Shown here piece after piece: positions 7,441 to 14,556 of a stretch of 36,815 nucleotides of DNA (position 1 is the stretch's first letter; each line of letters begins with the position of its first letter). Below the pieces are notes generated by a model. That model did no database searches, was not told the DNA's origin, and saw nothing but the letters and a program-made list of their open reading frames with translations. Position numbers and translations under genes: made by a program. The stretch lies in NCBI GenBank assembly GCA_910578815.1, contig CAJTSE010000027.1:1-36815 (forward strand), written 5' to 3'. The DNA comes from an uncultured Acetatifactor sp. GTDB lineage: Bacteria; Bacillota; Clostridia; Lachnospirales; Lachnospiraceae.

Positions 7441-8712
7441 ATGTTGCTTGATTATGATAAATGTCGCGAACAATTACCGAAAGTACTATCAGGAGAGCTG
7501 GACCTTCCTCTGGAAGAATTGTGGCCTCTGCTCTATTACGAAACCAATATGATCCGCGGAAATACAAGCGCGGATGACCAGCAACACATAGAAAACTGTA
7601 CTGTGCTCATGGGGCACCTGCTGAAAAAGGCAGACCCTGACGATGATATGGATACGGTCTTTGAGGCGTTGGAACAGGTACTGCGCAGATATGTCTCCGT
7701 AGGCAAAGTGCTGGATATGCTTACGGAAAACGGATACAGCTTTTCCGAGCCCCAATATGCCAGCGGCAACCTGACGAATCTCAGAGATTTCCTTCTGGAA
7801 GAGTGTTTCAGCCCTGAGCTGGCAGACAAAATGGTCCAGCTGGGAATTGATGTGAATGAGCCCCTGATCAAGGGCCGGACTCCCGCTTATATACTGCTTA
7901 AGAAAAATCGGATCACATCCTGGGGAACGAACAAAAACGAATATGAAGAAGCTCTTGCAAAAACCGTGACAGATCATTTCAGCGTGGAATCTCTGGAAGC
8001 CCTCAACGCCGAAGGCACTTCTGCCGCTCATGCAGCCGTCCGCTATAATCATTTTGAAGTAGTGGAGGCCATGCTCAAAAAAGGAGTGAACTTAAACCTT
8101 ACAGAAGATACGCCCAGCGTTGCCGGCACCACCTTCCTGCATCTGGCATGTGAACATGGTTACCCTCAGCTGGTAAAAATGCTGATGGCTGCAGGAGCGG
8201 ACGATACCTTAAAGAATGAGAAGGAAGAAACGGCAGCTCACATTGCCGCTTCCGTAAAAGTTCGCTATAAAGAGATCCGCAACGAGGATCGTGTGGAAAT
8301 GCTTAAGGCCCTGGTGCATGTGGACTTACCAGGCAAGAACGGCACCACACCGCTGATGCTGGCGCAGGACCCTCAGTCCTCGCTCACCTTTACCCTCACT
8401 CCCGTACTGATTGAAAAGGGCGCGGATGTCAACCGTGCAGATAACGACGGCAATACCGCCCTGATGCTCCACACCTTTTGGTATTGCTTCAAGGATGTGG
8501 TCAAAGCCATGGTGAAAGCCGGATATGACATTAATGCCCGAAACCGCCATGGCGATACCGTACTTCATTATGTGATGAAAAACGGAAACAGTGAGATGGC
8601 CGTCTACCTGATCAAAAAAGGAGCGGACGTGAACATCGCCAACGACAAGCAGGTTACTCCCGCTCAGATCGCAGTAGAAAAGGGCCTCGACGAAATACTG
8701 GCCTTCCTGTGA
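7441..8712 (+). CDS. Ankyrin-repeat protein 2
   Basis: 423 residues. The first 150 are a helical region without clear ankyrin pattern (MLLDYDKCREQLPKVLSGEL at the start). From about 150 to the end there are roughly seven to eight ankyrin repeats, for example AGTTFLHLACEHGYPQLVKM, DGNTALMLHTFWYCFKDVVK and HGDTVLHYVMKNGNSEMAVY. The start is fixed by GAAAGGA ten bases upstream. A 109-base gap separates it from ankyrin gene 1 on the same strand. It looks like a diverged relative of gene 1 with an added N-terminal domain, and is probably cytoplasmic. Function cannot be read from sequence. Confidence 0.85.
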   Translation: MLLDYDKCREQLPKVLSGELDLPLEELWPLLYYETNMIRGNTSADDQQHIENCTVLMGHLLKKADPDDDMDTVFEALEQVLRRYVSVGKVLDMLTENGYSFSEPQYASGNLTNLRDFLLEECFSPELADKMVQLGIDVNEPLIKGRTPAYILLKKNRITSWGTNKNEYEEALAKTVTDHFSVESLEALNAEGTSAAHAAVRYNHFEVVEAMLKKGVNLNLTEDTPSVAGTTFLHLACEHGYPQLVKMLMAAGADDTLKNEKEETAAHIAASVKVRYKEIRNEDRVEMLKALVHVDLPGKNGTTPLMLAQDPQSSLTFTLTPVLIEKGADVNRADNDGNTALMLHTFWYCFKDVVKAMVKAGYDINARNRHGDTVLHYVMKNGNSEMAVYLIKKGADVNIANDKQVTPAQIAVEKGLDEILAFL

Positions 8713-8713
8713 T

Positions 8714-8893
8714 TTACATCTGGTGCCTTACCACACCATATTCGTCATCCGGCCGGAAATATGGACATTCCTGCCGGGTGCCGGACAGGAAGCGGTACAT
8801 TTCATCCTCGTCCAGATTTACCATGCAGGTATAACATTCATAATCTTCATCATACACGTAGTTGACACACATGTCACAATTTGAAACTACCAT
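8714..8893 (-). CDS. Small Cys-rich protein, DUF6472-like
   Basis: 59 residues starting MVVSNCDMCVNYVYDEDYEC and containing LDEDEMYRFLSG, a Cys-Pro-Tyr-Phe motif and a basic end. The spaced cysteines (C6, C9, C20, C23, C43) suggest a metal-binding knuckle. I recognise the pattern as DUF6472, a small protein of Clostridia with no known function. GGAG lies five bases before the ATG. The gene converges with ankyrin gene 2: the two stops are two bases apart or less. It would be missed by gene callers with a long minimum length. Confidence 0.75.
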   Translation of the reverse strand: MVVSNCDMCVNYVYDEDYECYTCMVNLDEDEMYRFLSGTRQECPYFRPDDEYGVVRHQM

Positions 8894-8918
8894 ATTCTCT
8901 CCATGACGCAGCCTTGCG

Positions 8919-9036
8919 ATAACAGTTCAAACACTCTCATATTCAAGTAACCAGCAGCAGACAGTTGTCTTTCTCAATGCAGATTATAAAAAGAGTGTTG
9001 CTGTCGCCGTCAGGCTGTGAGTACCTGAACTGTTAT
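8919..9036. repeat. Hairpin repeat element, copy A
   Basis: Ends are a perfect 11-bp inverted repeat: ATAACAGTTCA at 8919-8929 and TGAACTGTTAT at 9026-9036. An inner pair (ACACTCT / AGAGTGT) and a CAGCAGCAGACAG/CTGTCGCCGTCAGGCTG pair let it fold into a long branched hairpin. A diverged relative (copy B) lies at 10212-10397, with shared blocks such as CTGTCGCCGTCAGG. No coding potential. Confidence 0.55.
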
Positions 9037-9054
9037 GTCACGCTGCACTTTTCT

Positions 9055-9900
9055 TCACGCCAGGCCATTCAGGCGGGCATAAATCTCCCGCTTGGAACAT
9101 CCTCTGTCCTTTGCCACCTGCTTCATGGCCTCCTTGCGGTCCAGCCCCTGACTCTCATAACGGGCCATGTGTTCCTCAAGGCTCACACCCTCCCAAGCGG
9201 CAATTTCTTCCCTGCGCTTCTCTTCCCGGTTTCTTCCTTCCAGTACAAGCACATATTCCCCTCTGGGCTCCTGCGCCTTATAATACTCCAGCGCCTTCCC
9301 CAGCGTAGTGGGCATCACCGTCTCAAATTTTTTGGTCAGCTCCCTGCAAAGAGTAAGGCGCCTCTCCCCAAGGGCTTCCCTTAATTCCTCCAGTGTCCGC
9401 ACCAAATGATGCGGGGCTTCATAGAGGATGATGGTGCGGCTCTCCGCTGCCAGTTCTTCCAGGATCTCCCGCCGCTCTTTTTTCTCTCCGGGCAGAAAAC
9501 CCTCAAAACAGAAGCGCCTGGTAGACAGCCCGGATAAGGTCAGGGCAGTAATACATGCCGACGGCCCTGGCAGCGAGGTAACAGGAATACCTTCCTGCTG
9601 GCACAGCTTTACCAGCACTTCCCCCGGATCTGAGATCGCCGGCGTTCCCGCGTCCGTTATCAGGGCAATGTTTTTCCCCGTCCGCAGCTGCTCCGCCAGC
9701 TGCCCTGCCTTTTCCACCTTATTATATTCATGATAGCTGGTCATGGATGTGTGAATGTCAAAATGATTCAGCAGCTTTATACTGTTCCGGGTATCCTCCG
9801 CCGCAATCACATCCACCATCCGCAGGGTCTCCACCACCCTGGGCGTCATGTCCTGCAGATTTCCTATGGGCGTTGCACATAAGTACAAGGTTCCTGGCAT
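9055..9900 (-). CDS. rsmI: 16S rRNA C1402 2'-O-methyltransferase
   Basis: 281-residue tetrapyrrole-methylase-fold enzyme that uses S-adenosylmethionine to methylate the ribose of C1402 in the 16S rRNA decoding centre. Diagnostic motifs are LYLCATPIGNLQDMTPRVVE near the N-terminus, VIAAEDTRNSIKLL, ALITDAGTPAISDPG, SLPGPSACITALTLSGL and FCFEGFLP. The C-terminus carries the small helical domain seen in full-length RsmI. ATG 9900 is chosen over the ATG at 9912 because GGAGG lies five bases before it. The gene belongs to the yaaO-rsmI housekeeping neighbourhood, but the two-component system and repeat B now separate it from trmN6. Confidence 0.95.
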   Translation of the reverse strand: MPGTLYLCATPIGNLQDMTPRVVETLRMVDVIAAEDTRNSIKLLNHFDIHTSMTSYHEYNKVEKAGQLAEQLRTGKNIALITDAGTPAISDPGEVLVKLCQQEGIPVTSLPGPSACITALTLSGLSTRRFCFEGFLPGEKKERREILEELAAESRTIILYEAPHHLVRTLEELREALGERRLTLCRELTKKFETVMPTTLGKALEYYKAQEPRGEYVLVLEGRNREEKRREEIAAWEGVSLEEHMARYESQGLDRKEAMKQVAKDRGCSKREIYARLNGLA

Positions 9901-9964
9901 GTTACCCTCCATGATGATTTACACTACTCATTAAGTAACAATTCAGCCATGCCATTCATAAGTC

Positions 9965-9998
9965 TTGACAATAGAAAGTCCGCATTCTATTGTATAAT
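9965..9998 (+). promoter_or_regulatory. Possible promoter facing repeat B
   Basis: A consensus TTGACA at 9965-9970 is followed by TATTGT at 9988-9993 (17-base spacer) or by TATAAT at 9993-9998 (22-base spacer, too long). No protein gene follows on the plus strand, so, if active, it would transcribe the repeat region 10000-10400 as a non-coding RNA. Confidence 0.3.
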
Positions 9999-10411
9999 CG
10001 GAATATACTTTTTCACCAACAATTAGTATTAACTATCGGAAACTTATTTCATGTCAGGCGTCCGCCCTATAGAAATGGTTTTACAAGCTGTTCTTAGTGA
10101 GCAAGCTCCCAAAGGCAAGTTGTACAATCATTTCTGCATGGCTGTCTGTTACACATTATAAACTAATTCTTCTACACGCGCAATCCGCTTTGGCTGATTT
10201 CGAAACACTCGTTCAGACACTCTGTAATCAAGCAACAGGTGACAGACGGTTGTTGTTCTCGATGAGGACTGTGCGAGACGCCGGTACTTGGCAAGCGTAC
10301 TATGCTTGCCTATGTACCGCTACGTCGAGCCTCAAGCGAAAGCGTGTCCGAATGAGAATAACAGCCGGCTGTCGCCGTCAGGATGTGACTGACTGAACCG
10401 TTGCGGGTCCT
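9999..10411. other. Long intergenic region with structured repeat
   Basis: No credible gene. A plus-strand open frame at 10097-10396 reads through repeat B and has no family resemblance or binding site. The segment 10040-10200 carries no structure I can name. Repeat B occupies the right half and is listed separately. Confidence 0.4.
10212..10397. repeat. Hairpin repeat element, copy B
   Basis: The left arm around AACAGGTGACAGACGGTTGTTG (10234-10255, quoted in two overlapping parts: AACAGGTGACAG, GACGGTTGTTG) pairs with ATAACAGCCGGCTGTCGCCG on the right. The outer ends TTCAGACAC and GTGACTGACTGAA also pair partly. An inner hairpin, CGGTAC..GGCAAGC / GCTTGCC..GTACCG, sits at about 10281-10319. 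Shared blocks with copy A (8919-9036) show that they are one dispersed family, with copy B carrying an extra central stem. Confidence 0.5.
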
Positions 10412-12904
10412 TCACTCCGTCCGGAAGGAAACCTTCACGATGAACAAATCCGCGTTGAATTCCAGCTCAAACTGCCCGCCGCAGGCCTCCGTGAAACTTT
10501 GGGCGATGGAAAGCCCCAGCCCGCTGCCGCCGTCGGTACGGCTCTTGTCCCCTCTGTAAAAACGTTCTGTAAAGTTTTTATCCTCGTCCAGCTCCATATG
10601 GGAAGTGTTCTTCACGCTTGCCACAGCCATCTTTCCGTCTGTCTGCAGCGTCACATACACTCTGGAGCCCTCCAATGAGTATTTCAGCGCATTCTGGAAC
10701 AAATTTTGAAATACGCGGTACATTCTCTGCCCGTCCGCCGAAATCATCACCGGCGTCTCCGGGATCTCCGTGCGGAAGGATACCCTGCTGTTCCTGATTT
10801 CCTCGTCCATGTCCGCCAGGGTCTGCCGCAGCAGCTTTCCGAAATCCAGTTTTTCCATGTTCATGGGCAACTCTCCGGAAGCGGCCTTACTGACCGAAAA
10901 CACATCCTGCACCATGTTTTTCAGCCTCTGAGATTTCTCATCCAGAATCTTTACATAATCCTGCACATGCTCCGGCAGCCCTTCCTCTTCCTTCAAAAAC
11001 TGTACATAACTGATAATTGAGGTCAGAGGCGTTTTCAGATCATGAGATACATTGGCAATCAGCTCTACTTTCATGCGCTCGCTCTTCATCTGCTCGTCCA
11101 CGGCACCGGCCATGCCCTGCCGGATATTCTCCAGCTGCTCCATCGCCGTTCCTAGTTCCCTGCCTGCCGTCCTTTCCACCCCGTTCTGTCCGTCCCCGGA
11201 ATTCTCGTCGCCAGGGCTCTTGCCTTCCTCCGGATCGCTTCCGCTGCCGCCTGATTTATCAGTATAATCTCCGTTACAGATCTCCCCGATCCGCGCCGCC
11301 AGTACATCTACCTCTCTGGCCGCTTTTACATTCTTGACCCCCACCAGGCAGGCCGCCAGCGTCATCCCCAATGTTGCCAAAAGCCAGGGCACAAAAATCA
11401 CTGCCGCCTCGCCATACCTCCAAAGCCCATTTTCTTCCATAACCCCGGCTGCTGCCGCCAGCATCATAATACTGAAGAAAATTACCGCACCCAGCAGAAA
11501 TGCACTGCGACGCACCATTTTGCGGCTTAGAGGCTCTCTCAGCTTCCTGACGGAAAAAGTCCTGCAGCATTTGGCGATCAGCCCATGTTCCCACACCTTT
11601 CCATTGTGCCTGATGTCATTCACCGTCAGATAGATTGTCCAGAACAGCACCACCCAGAACATGCCGGACAAACAGCTCAAATCGGACAAAATCCATTTTG
11701 CATACTCAAATCCTGCTGCCGCCCCGCCGTCATAAGCCTGCTGCAATTCCCACCATATATCGAAGCCGCCTGTATTCCGAAGATAACCACGCATCCCGCC
11801 AAGCAGCATCACAAGAGCGCTGTACATAAGCAAAAGTTTGCATTCCACCCAGATTTTCCCCTGAAAAACCGCCAGCCGTCCTGCCGCTTCCCGCCTGCTC
11901 TTCCGGCAGAAACAGGAAAGGATCAACAGCACCAGTCCTGTCAGACAACATACCAGATTCCGGCGCAGAAGCTTTTTGTCAGCCTGCATACGATACCGCA
12001 TCCAGTAAAGCGCATTTTCCTGCTGACGGTATCCGCCGTTTTTATCAAAACCCATGGTATAAAAAACCGGCTCTCTGGCAGCGGCCATGCAAATCACCGT
12101 CTTTTTCATTTCATCACTTACCGGGAAATTACGGTAGCCGGGGACATACCAGTCACTATCCTCCCGGTAATAGCCATCGCCGTAGATGTCCGCTTCCTTC
12201 CCGTCCTTTGTGATCCTTACCTTTTCCCCGTCAAAGTACAACAGAAAATTATACCCCTCAGGAGCCTGCAGACTGCCCCCGGACAGAGTCAGATCCGCAT
12301 TGGAATATAACAGCTTTCCGTCATAGAAAATACTGTAAAGCAGGTTTTTGTCCGCCTTCATGCCGTCAAAGTACGCCTTGACAGCGCGCTCCTTATTTTT
12401 GGCAATACGCTCTTCCCGTTCCCTGATTTGTTCCTCCGTAAGCGGCTGCCCGGCCTCCTGCTCCGCATCCTGCGGAATCGGAACAGGGCCCCACTCGCCA
12501 TACTCATTATAATACCAATCTTCCCAGTCCTCCTCAGCCACCTGACCGGCGATGGTCACTTCGTCCGTTCCCTGCCGCAGAACCAGATCCTCCACCACGG
12601 CAATCCCGTCTGCACTTTGCGCTGTCCGCTCCCAGTATGCCTCTTCGAACGAATCGCTGCCATAATAACTCCCGTGTGCCGGACAGCCGTTTATCGCTAT
12701 GGACAGAAAGTTCTCCAGGCAATTTTCAATATACCATCTGAAATCCTTGCTTTGCTGATAATCATCTGTCTGTGCCTCCGGCGTCCACAGCGTACCGCGA
12801 AGCAACGCCGGTATGCTCGATAAATTCCCAAGGGTCAGGCTGACCCCCAGAAAAAAAACAAGAAAACTGAAAATCCTTTTAATGCTTTTCCATTTTGTAT
12901 CCAA
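10412..12904 (-). CDS. Membrane sensor histidine kinase, large extracellular sensor
   Basis: 830-residue kinase. A membrane helix at about 10-30 leads into about 285 extracellular residues with no recognised domain. Five or so membrane helices follow at about 318-525, then a Gly/Ser/Asp/Glu-rich linker, and a HisKA domain with the phospho-accepting His in NVSHDLKTPLTSIISYV near residue 620. The HATPase domain has the N box (NLFQNALKYS) and GGSGLGLSIAQSF. It should phosphorylate the response regulator encoded immediately upstream. The start is TTG at 12904, inside the regulator's last codons (26-base overlap), because no ATG precedes the first membrane helix. The ligand cannot be deduced. The pair sits between trmN6 and rsmI, usually close neighbours. 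Confidence 0.88.
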   Translation of the reverse strand: MDTKWKSIKRIFSFLVFFLGVSLTLGNLSSIPALLRGTLWTPEAQTDDYQQSKDFRWYIENCLENFLSIAINGCPAHGSYYGSDSFEEAYWERTAQSADGIAVVEDLVLRQGTDEVTIAGQVAEEDWEDWYYNEYGEWGPVPIPQDAEQEAGQPLTEEQIREREERIAKNKERAVKAYFDGMKADKNLLYSIFYDGKLLYSNADLTLSGGSLQAPEGYNFLLYFDGEKVRITKDGKEADIYGDGYYREDSDWYVPGYRNFPVSDEMKKTVICMAAAREPVFYTMGFDKNGGYRQQENALYWMRYRMQADKKLLRRNLVCCLTGLVLLILSCFCRKSRREAAGRLAVFQGKIWVECKLLLMYSALVMLLGGMRGYLRNTGGFDIWWELQQAYDGGAAAGFEYAKWILSDLSCLSGMFWVVLFWTIYLTVNDIRHNGKVWEHGLIAKCCRTFSVRKLREPLSRKMVRRSAFLLGAVIFFSIMMLAAAAGVMEENGLWRYGEAAVIFVPWLLATLGMTLAACLVGVKNVKAAREVDVLAARIGEICNGDYTDKSGGSGSDPEEGKSPGDENSGDGQNGVERTAGRELGTAMEQLENIRQGMAGAVDEQMKSERMKVELIANVSHDLKTPLTSIISYVQFLKEEEGLPEHVQDYVKILDEKSQRLKNMVQDVFSVSKAASGELPMNMEKLDFGKLLRQTLADMDEEIRNSRVSFRTEIPETPVMISADGQRMYRVFQNLFQNALKYSLEGSRVYVTLQTDGKMAVASVKNTSHMELDEDKNFTERFYRGDKSRTDGGSGLGLSIAQSFTEACGGQFELEFNADLFIVKVSFRTE

Positions 12905-13577
12905 TTCCCCACACCACCTTTAAATATTCTGGCTCTTTTGGATTCAGCTCCAGCTTTTCGCGGATACGTCGGATATGTACCATCACCGTATTTTCCGAGG
13001 CATATGCCTCTTCCTCCCAGACCCGGCGGTATATTTCCTCAGCCGGAAAAATCCGGCCGGGATTGCGCATGAACAACTCGATGATACCAGTTTCCTTGGC
13101 GGTCAGCCTCACGGGCTCGCCGTCCGCATACAGAATTTTCTCATCCGTGCGATACAACAGCCTGCCGTTTCTGATTTCGCCGATCCTGCTTCCTGCGTGA
13201 ATATCTCCCAGACAGGTATATCTTCGAAGCTGGCTCTTCACCCGGGCTGCCAGCTCCTGGGGATTATAGGGCTTGCTCACATAATCATCCGCCCCCATGG
13301 ACAATCCCAGCACCTTGTCGGTATCCTCGCTTTTGGCGCTCAGGACGATAACCGGAATATTCTGCTTCTCACGAATACGCATCAGAGCCGACAGACCATC
13401 CAGCCTGGGCATCATCACGTCGATCAGCACCAGCCGCACCTGCTTGGAAGCCAATATATCCAATGCCTGCAGGCCGTCATAGGCCTTCAGCACCTCATAT
13501 CCCTCGCCCTCCAGCAAAATGCTGATTGCTTTCACAATCTCCCTGTCATCATCCACCACCAGTATACAGTCGCTCAT
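12879..13577 (-). CDS. OmpR/PhoB-type response regulator
   Basis: 232 residues. The receiver domain (1-118) has the acidic pocket in LVVDDDREIVKAI, the phospho-acceptor Asp in LVLIDVMMPRLDG, the conserved Ser of VIVLSAKSED and the Lys of DDYVSKPYNPQEL. The C-terminal winged helix (about 135-232) has LTAKETGIIELFMRNPGRIF, EEIYRRVWEEEAYASENTVM, HIRRIREKLE and GIGYKMEKH. ATG 13577 is selected because GGAGG lies seven bases upstream; a start at 13619 would add 14 residues encoded by a hairpin repeat. The downstream kinase overlaps it. Direct repeats at 13761-13803 are candidate binding sites for autoregulation. Confidence 0.93.
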   Translation of the reverse strand: MSDCILVVDDDREIVKAISILLEGEGYEVLKAYDGLQALDILASKQVRLVLIDVMMPRLDGLSALMRIREKQNIPVIVLSAKSEDTDKVLGLSMGADDYVSKPYNPQELAARVKSQLRRYTCLGDIHAGSRIGEIRNGRLLYRTDEKILYADGEPVRLTAKETGIIELFMRNPGRIFPAEEIYRRVWEEEAYASENTVMVHIRRIREKLELNPKEPEYLKVVWGIGYKMEKH

Positions 13578-13587
13578 ACTTTCCTCC

Positions 13588-13723
13588 ATGCCGCCTCCGG
13601 CGGCACAAACCAATCCCATGGAACTTTAGTTCCATGAAGAACGCTGATTTTGCGTTCTTCGAGGCGAAATATAGATTTTCTTAGGTTAAGCTTTTTCAAC
13701 TTTAGAAAATCTTTTCGCCTTTT
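13588..13723 (-). repeat. Modular hairpin repeat, copy 1
   Basis: Four stem-loops in a row: CCGCC/GGCGG (13591-13603), ATGGAACT/AGTTCCAT (about 13618-13635), GAAGAACGC/GCGTTCTTC (13636-13660), and a long one with arms GGCGAAA/TTTCGCC plus AGATTTTCT/AGAAAATCT (13663-13719). Copy 3 at 26430-26579 has the same modules in the same order; copy 2 at 25849-25913 has only the last. Here it lies in the leader of the response regulator gene. Confidence 0.65.
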
Positions 13724-13760
13724 ATGCTTCCTCCAAAGGCTGTAATCAGAATACTCCGAA

Positions 13761-13803
13761 TTTTTTACAAATTGCCGGCGGGTTTTCTTACATATTTCTT
13801 ACA
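13761..13803 (-). promoter_or_regulatory. Candidate response-regulator binding repeats
   Basis: On the minus strand TGTAAGAAA occurs twice with an 11-base period (plus coordinates 13784-13792 and 13795-13803), and TGTAAAAAA follows 23 bases further on (13761-13769). Direct repeats with one-turn spacing are the usual target of OmpR-family dimers. They lie just after trmN6 and about 185 bases upstream of the regulator start. Confidence 0.4.
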
Positions 13804-13818
13804 AATCCTGCCGCAGTA

Positions 13819-14556
13819 TTAATATCCATAGGTATCACGGATCTCCGGCATATACTCTCCCGGTGCCCGGAAGACAATCAGAGGCCGCTCCACCTTCATA
13901 CGGGGCTTCCCGCCCCGAACTGCTTCAATCAACACCATATTAGGCTCTCTGTCCACATAAGGATGGACCAGCTGCATCCTTTTGGGTTCCAGCTTATACT
14001 TAACCAGTGTTGTTATGATCTCTGTCAGCCGAAACGGACGATGCACCAGGAAAAAATGTCCCCCAGGCTTCAGCAGCCTGGCCGTCTGTCCGGCCACGTC
14101 TTCGAAAGAACATAATATTTCATGACGAGCTATAGCCTTGGGCCCGTCCGGATTGGTAAGCCCGTGGTTTCCGATCATATAAGGAGGATTGCAGGTAATA
14201 CAATCAAAAGAAGCAGACGGGAATAAAAAGTCTGCTTCTTTTATGTCTCCTGTTACAATATCTATTTTATCCGACAAGCCGTTCAGTGCCACGCTCCTTG
14301 CTGCCATGTCGGCACTTTCCGCCTGAATCTCCAGCCCCGTCAAATGGGCACAGCCATATTTGGCTTCCATCAAAAGCGGAATAATTCCGGTCCCGGTTCC
14401 CAGATCCAGCAGCTTGTCTTCTTTCCCTGCATGAGCAAATCCGGTCAGCAGCACCGCATCCATTCCGAAGCAAAACCTGTCAGGACTCTGAATAATTCGG
14501 TAGCCGTTCCGCTGCAAGTCATCCAATCTCTCATTATCCTTCAGCGTTATCGCCAT
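13819..14556 (-). CDS. trmN6: tRNA1(Val) A37 N6-methyltransferase family protein
   Basis: 245-residue SAM-dependent methyltransferase of the TrmN6/YabB type, which methylates adenine in tRNA in the characterised E. coli member. Visible motifs: FGMDAVLLTGFA, LLDLGTGTGIIPLLME (SAM site), LTGLEIQAESADMA, and the catalytic NPPY in DCITCNPPYM. The substrate here is assumed from homology. It overlaps the 3' end of ricT by 23 bases, so the two are coupled; ricT-yabB neighbours are also seen in Bacillus. Repeat copy 1 follows it. Confidence 0.88.
   Translation of the reverse strand: MAITLKDNERLDDLQRNGYRIIQSPDRFCFGMDAVLLTGFAHAGKEDKLLDLGTGTGIIPLLMEAKYGCAHLTGLEIQAESADMAARSVALNGLSDKIDIVTGDIKEADFLFPSASFDCITCNPPYMIGNHGLTNPDGPKAIARHEILCSFEDVAGQTARLLKPGGHFFLVHRPFRLTEIITTLVKYKLEPKRMQLVHPYVDREPNMVLIEAVRGGKPRMKVERPLIVFRAPGEYMPEIRDTYGY

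Noticed and set aside
10097..10396. 99-codon plus-strand frame through repeat B
   Set aside because: Its length comes from the hairpin repeat, codon use is unlike neighbours, and no binding site precedes it.
11585..12310. 241-codon plus-strand frame opposite the sensor kinase
   Set aside because: It is a His/Pro/Gln-rich shadow of the kinase's coding strand with no ribosome binding site.
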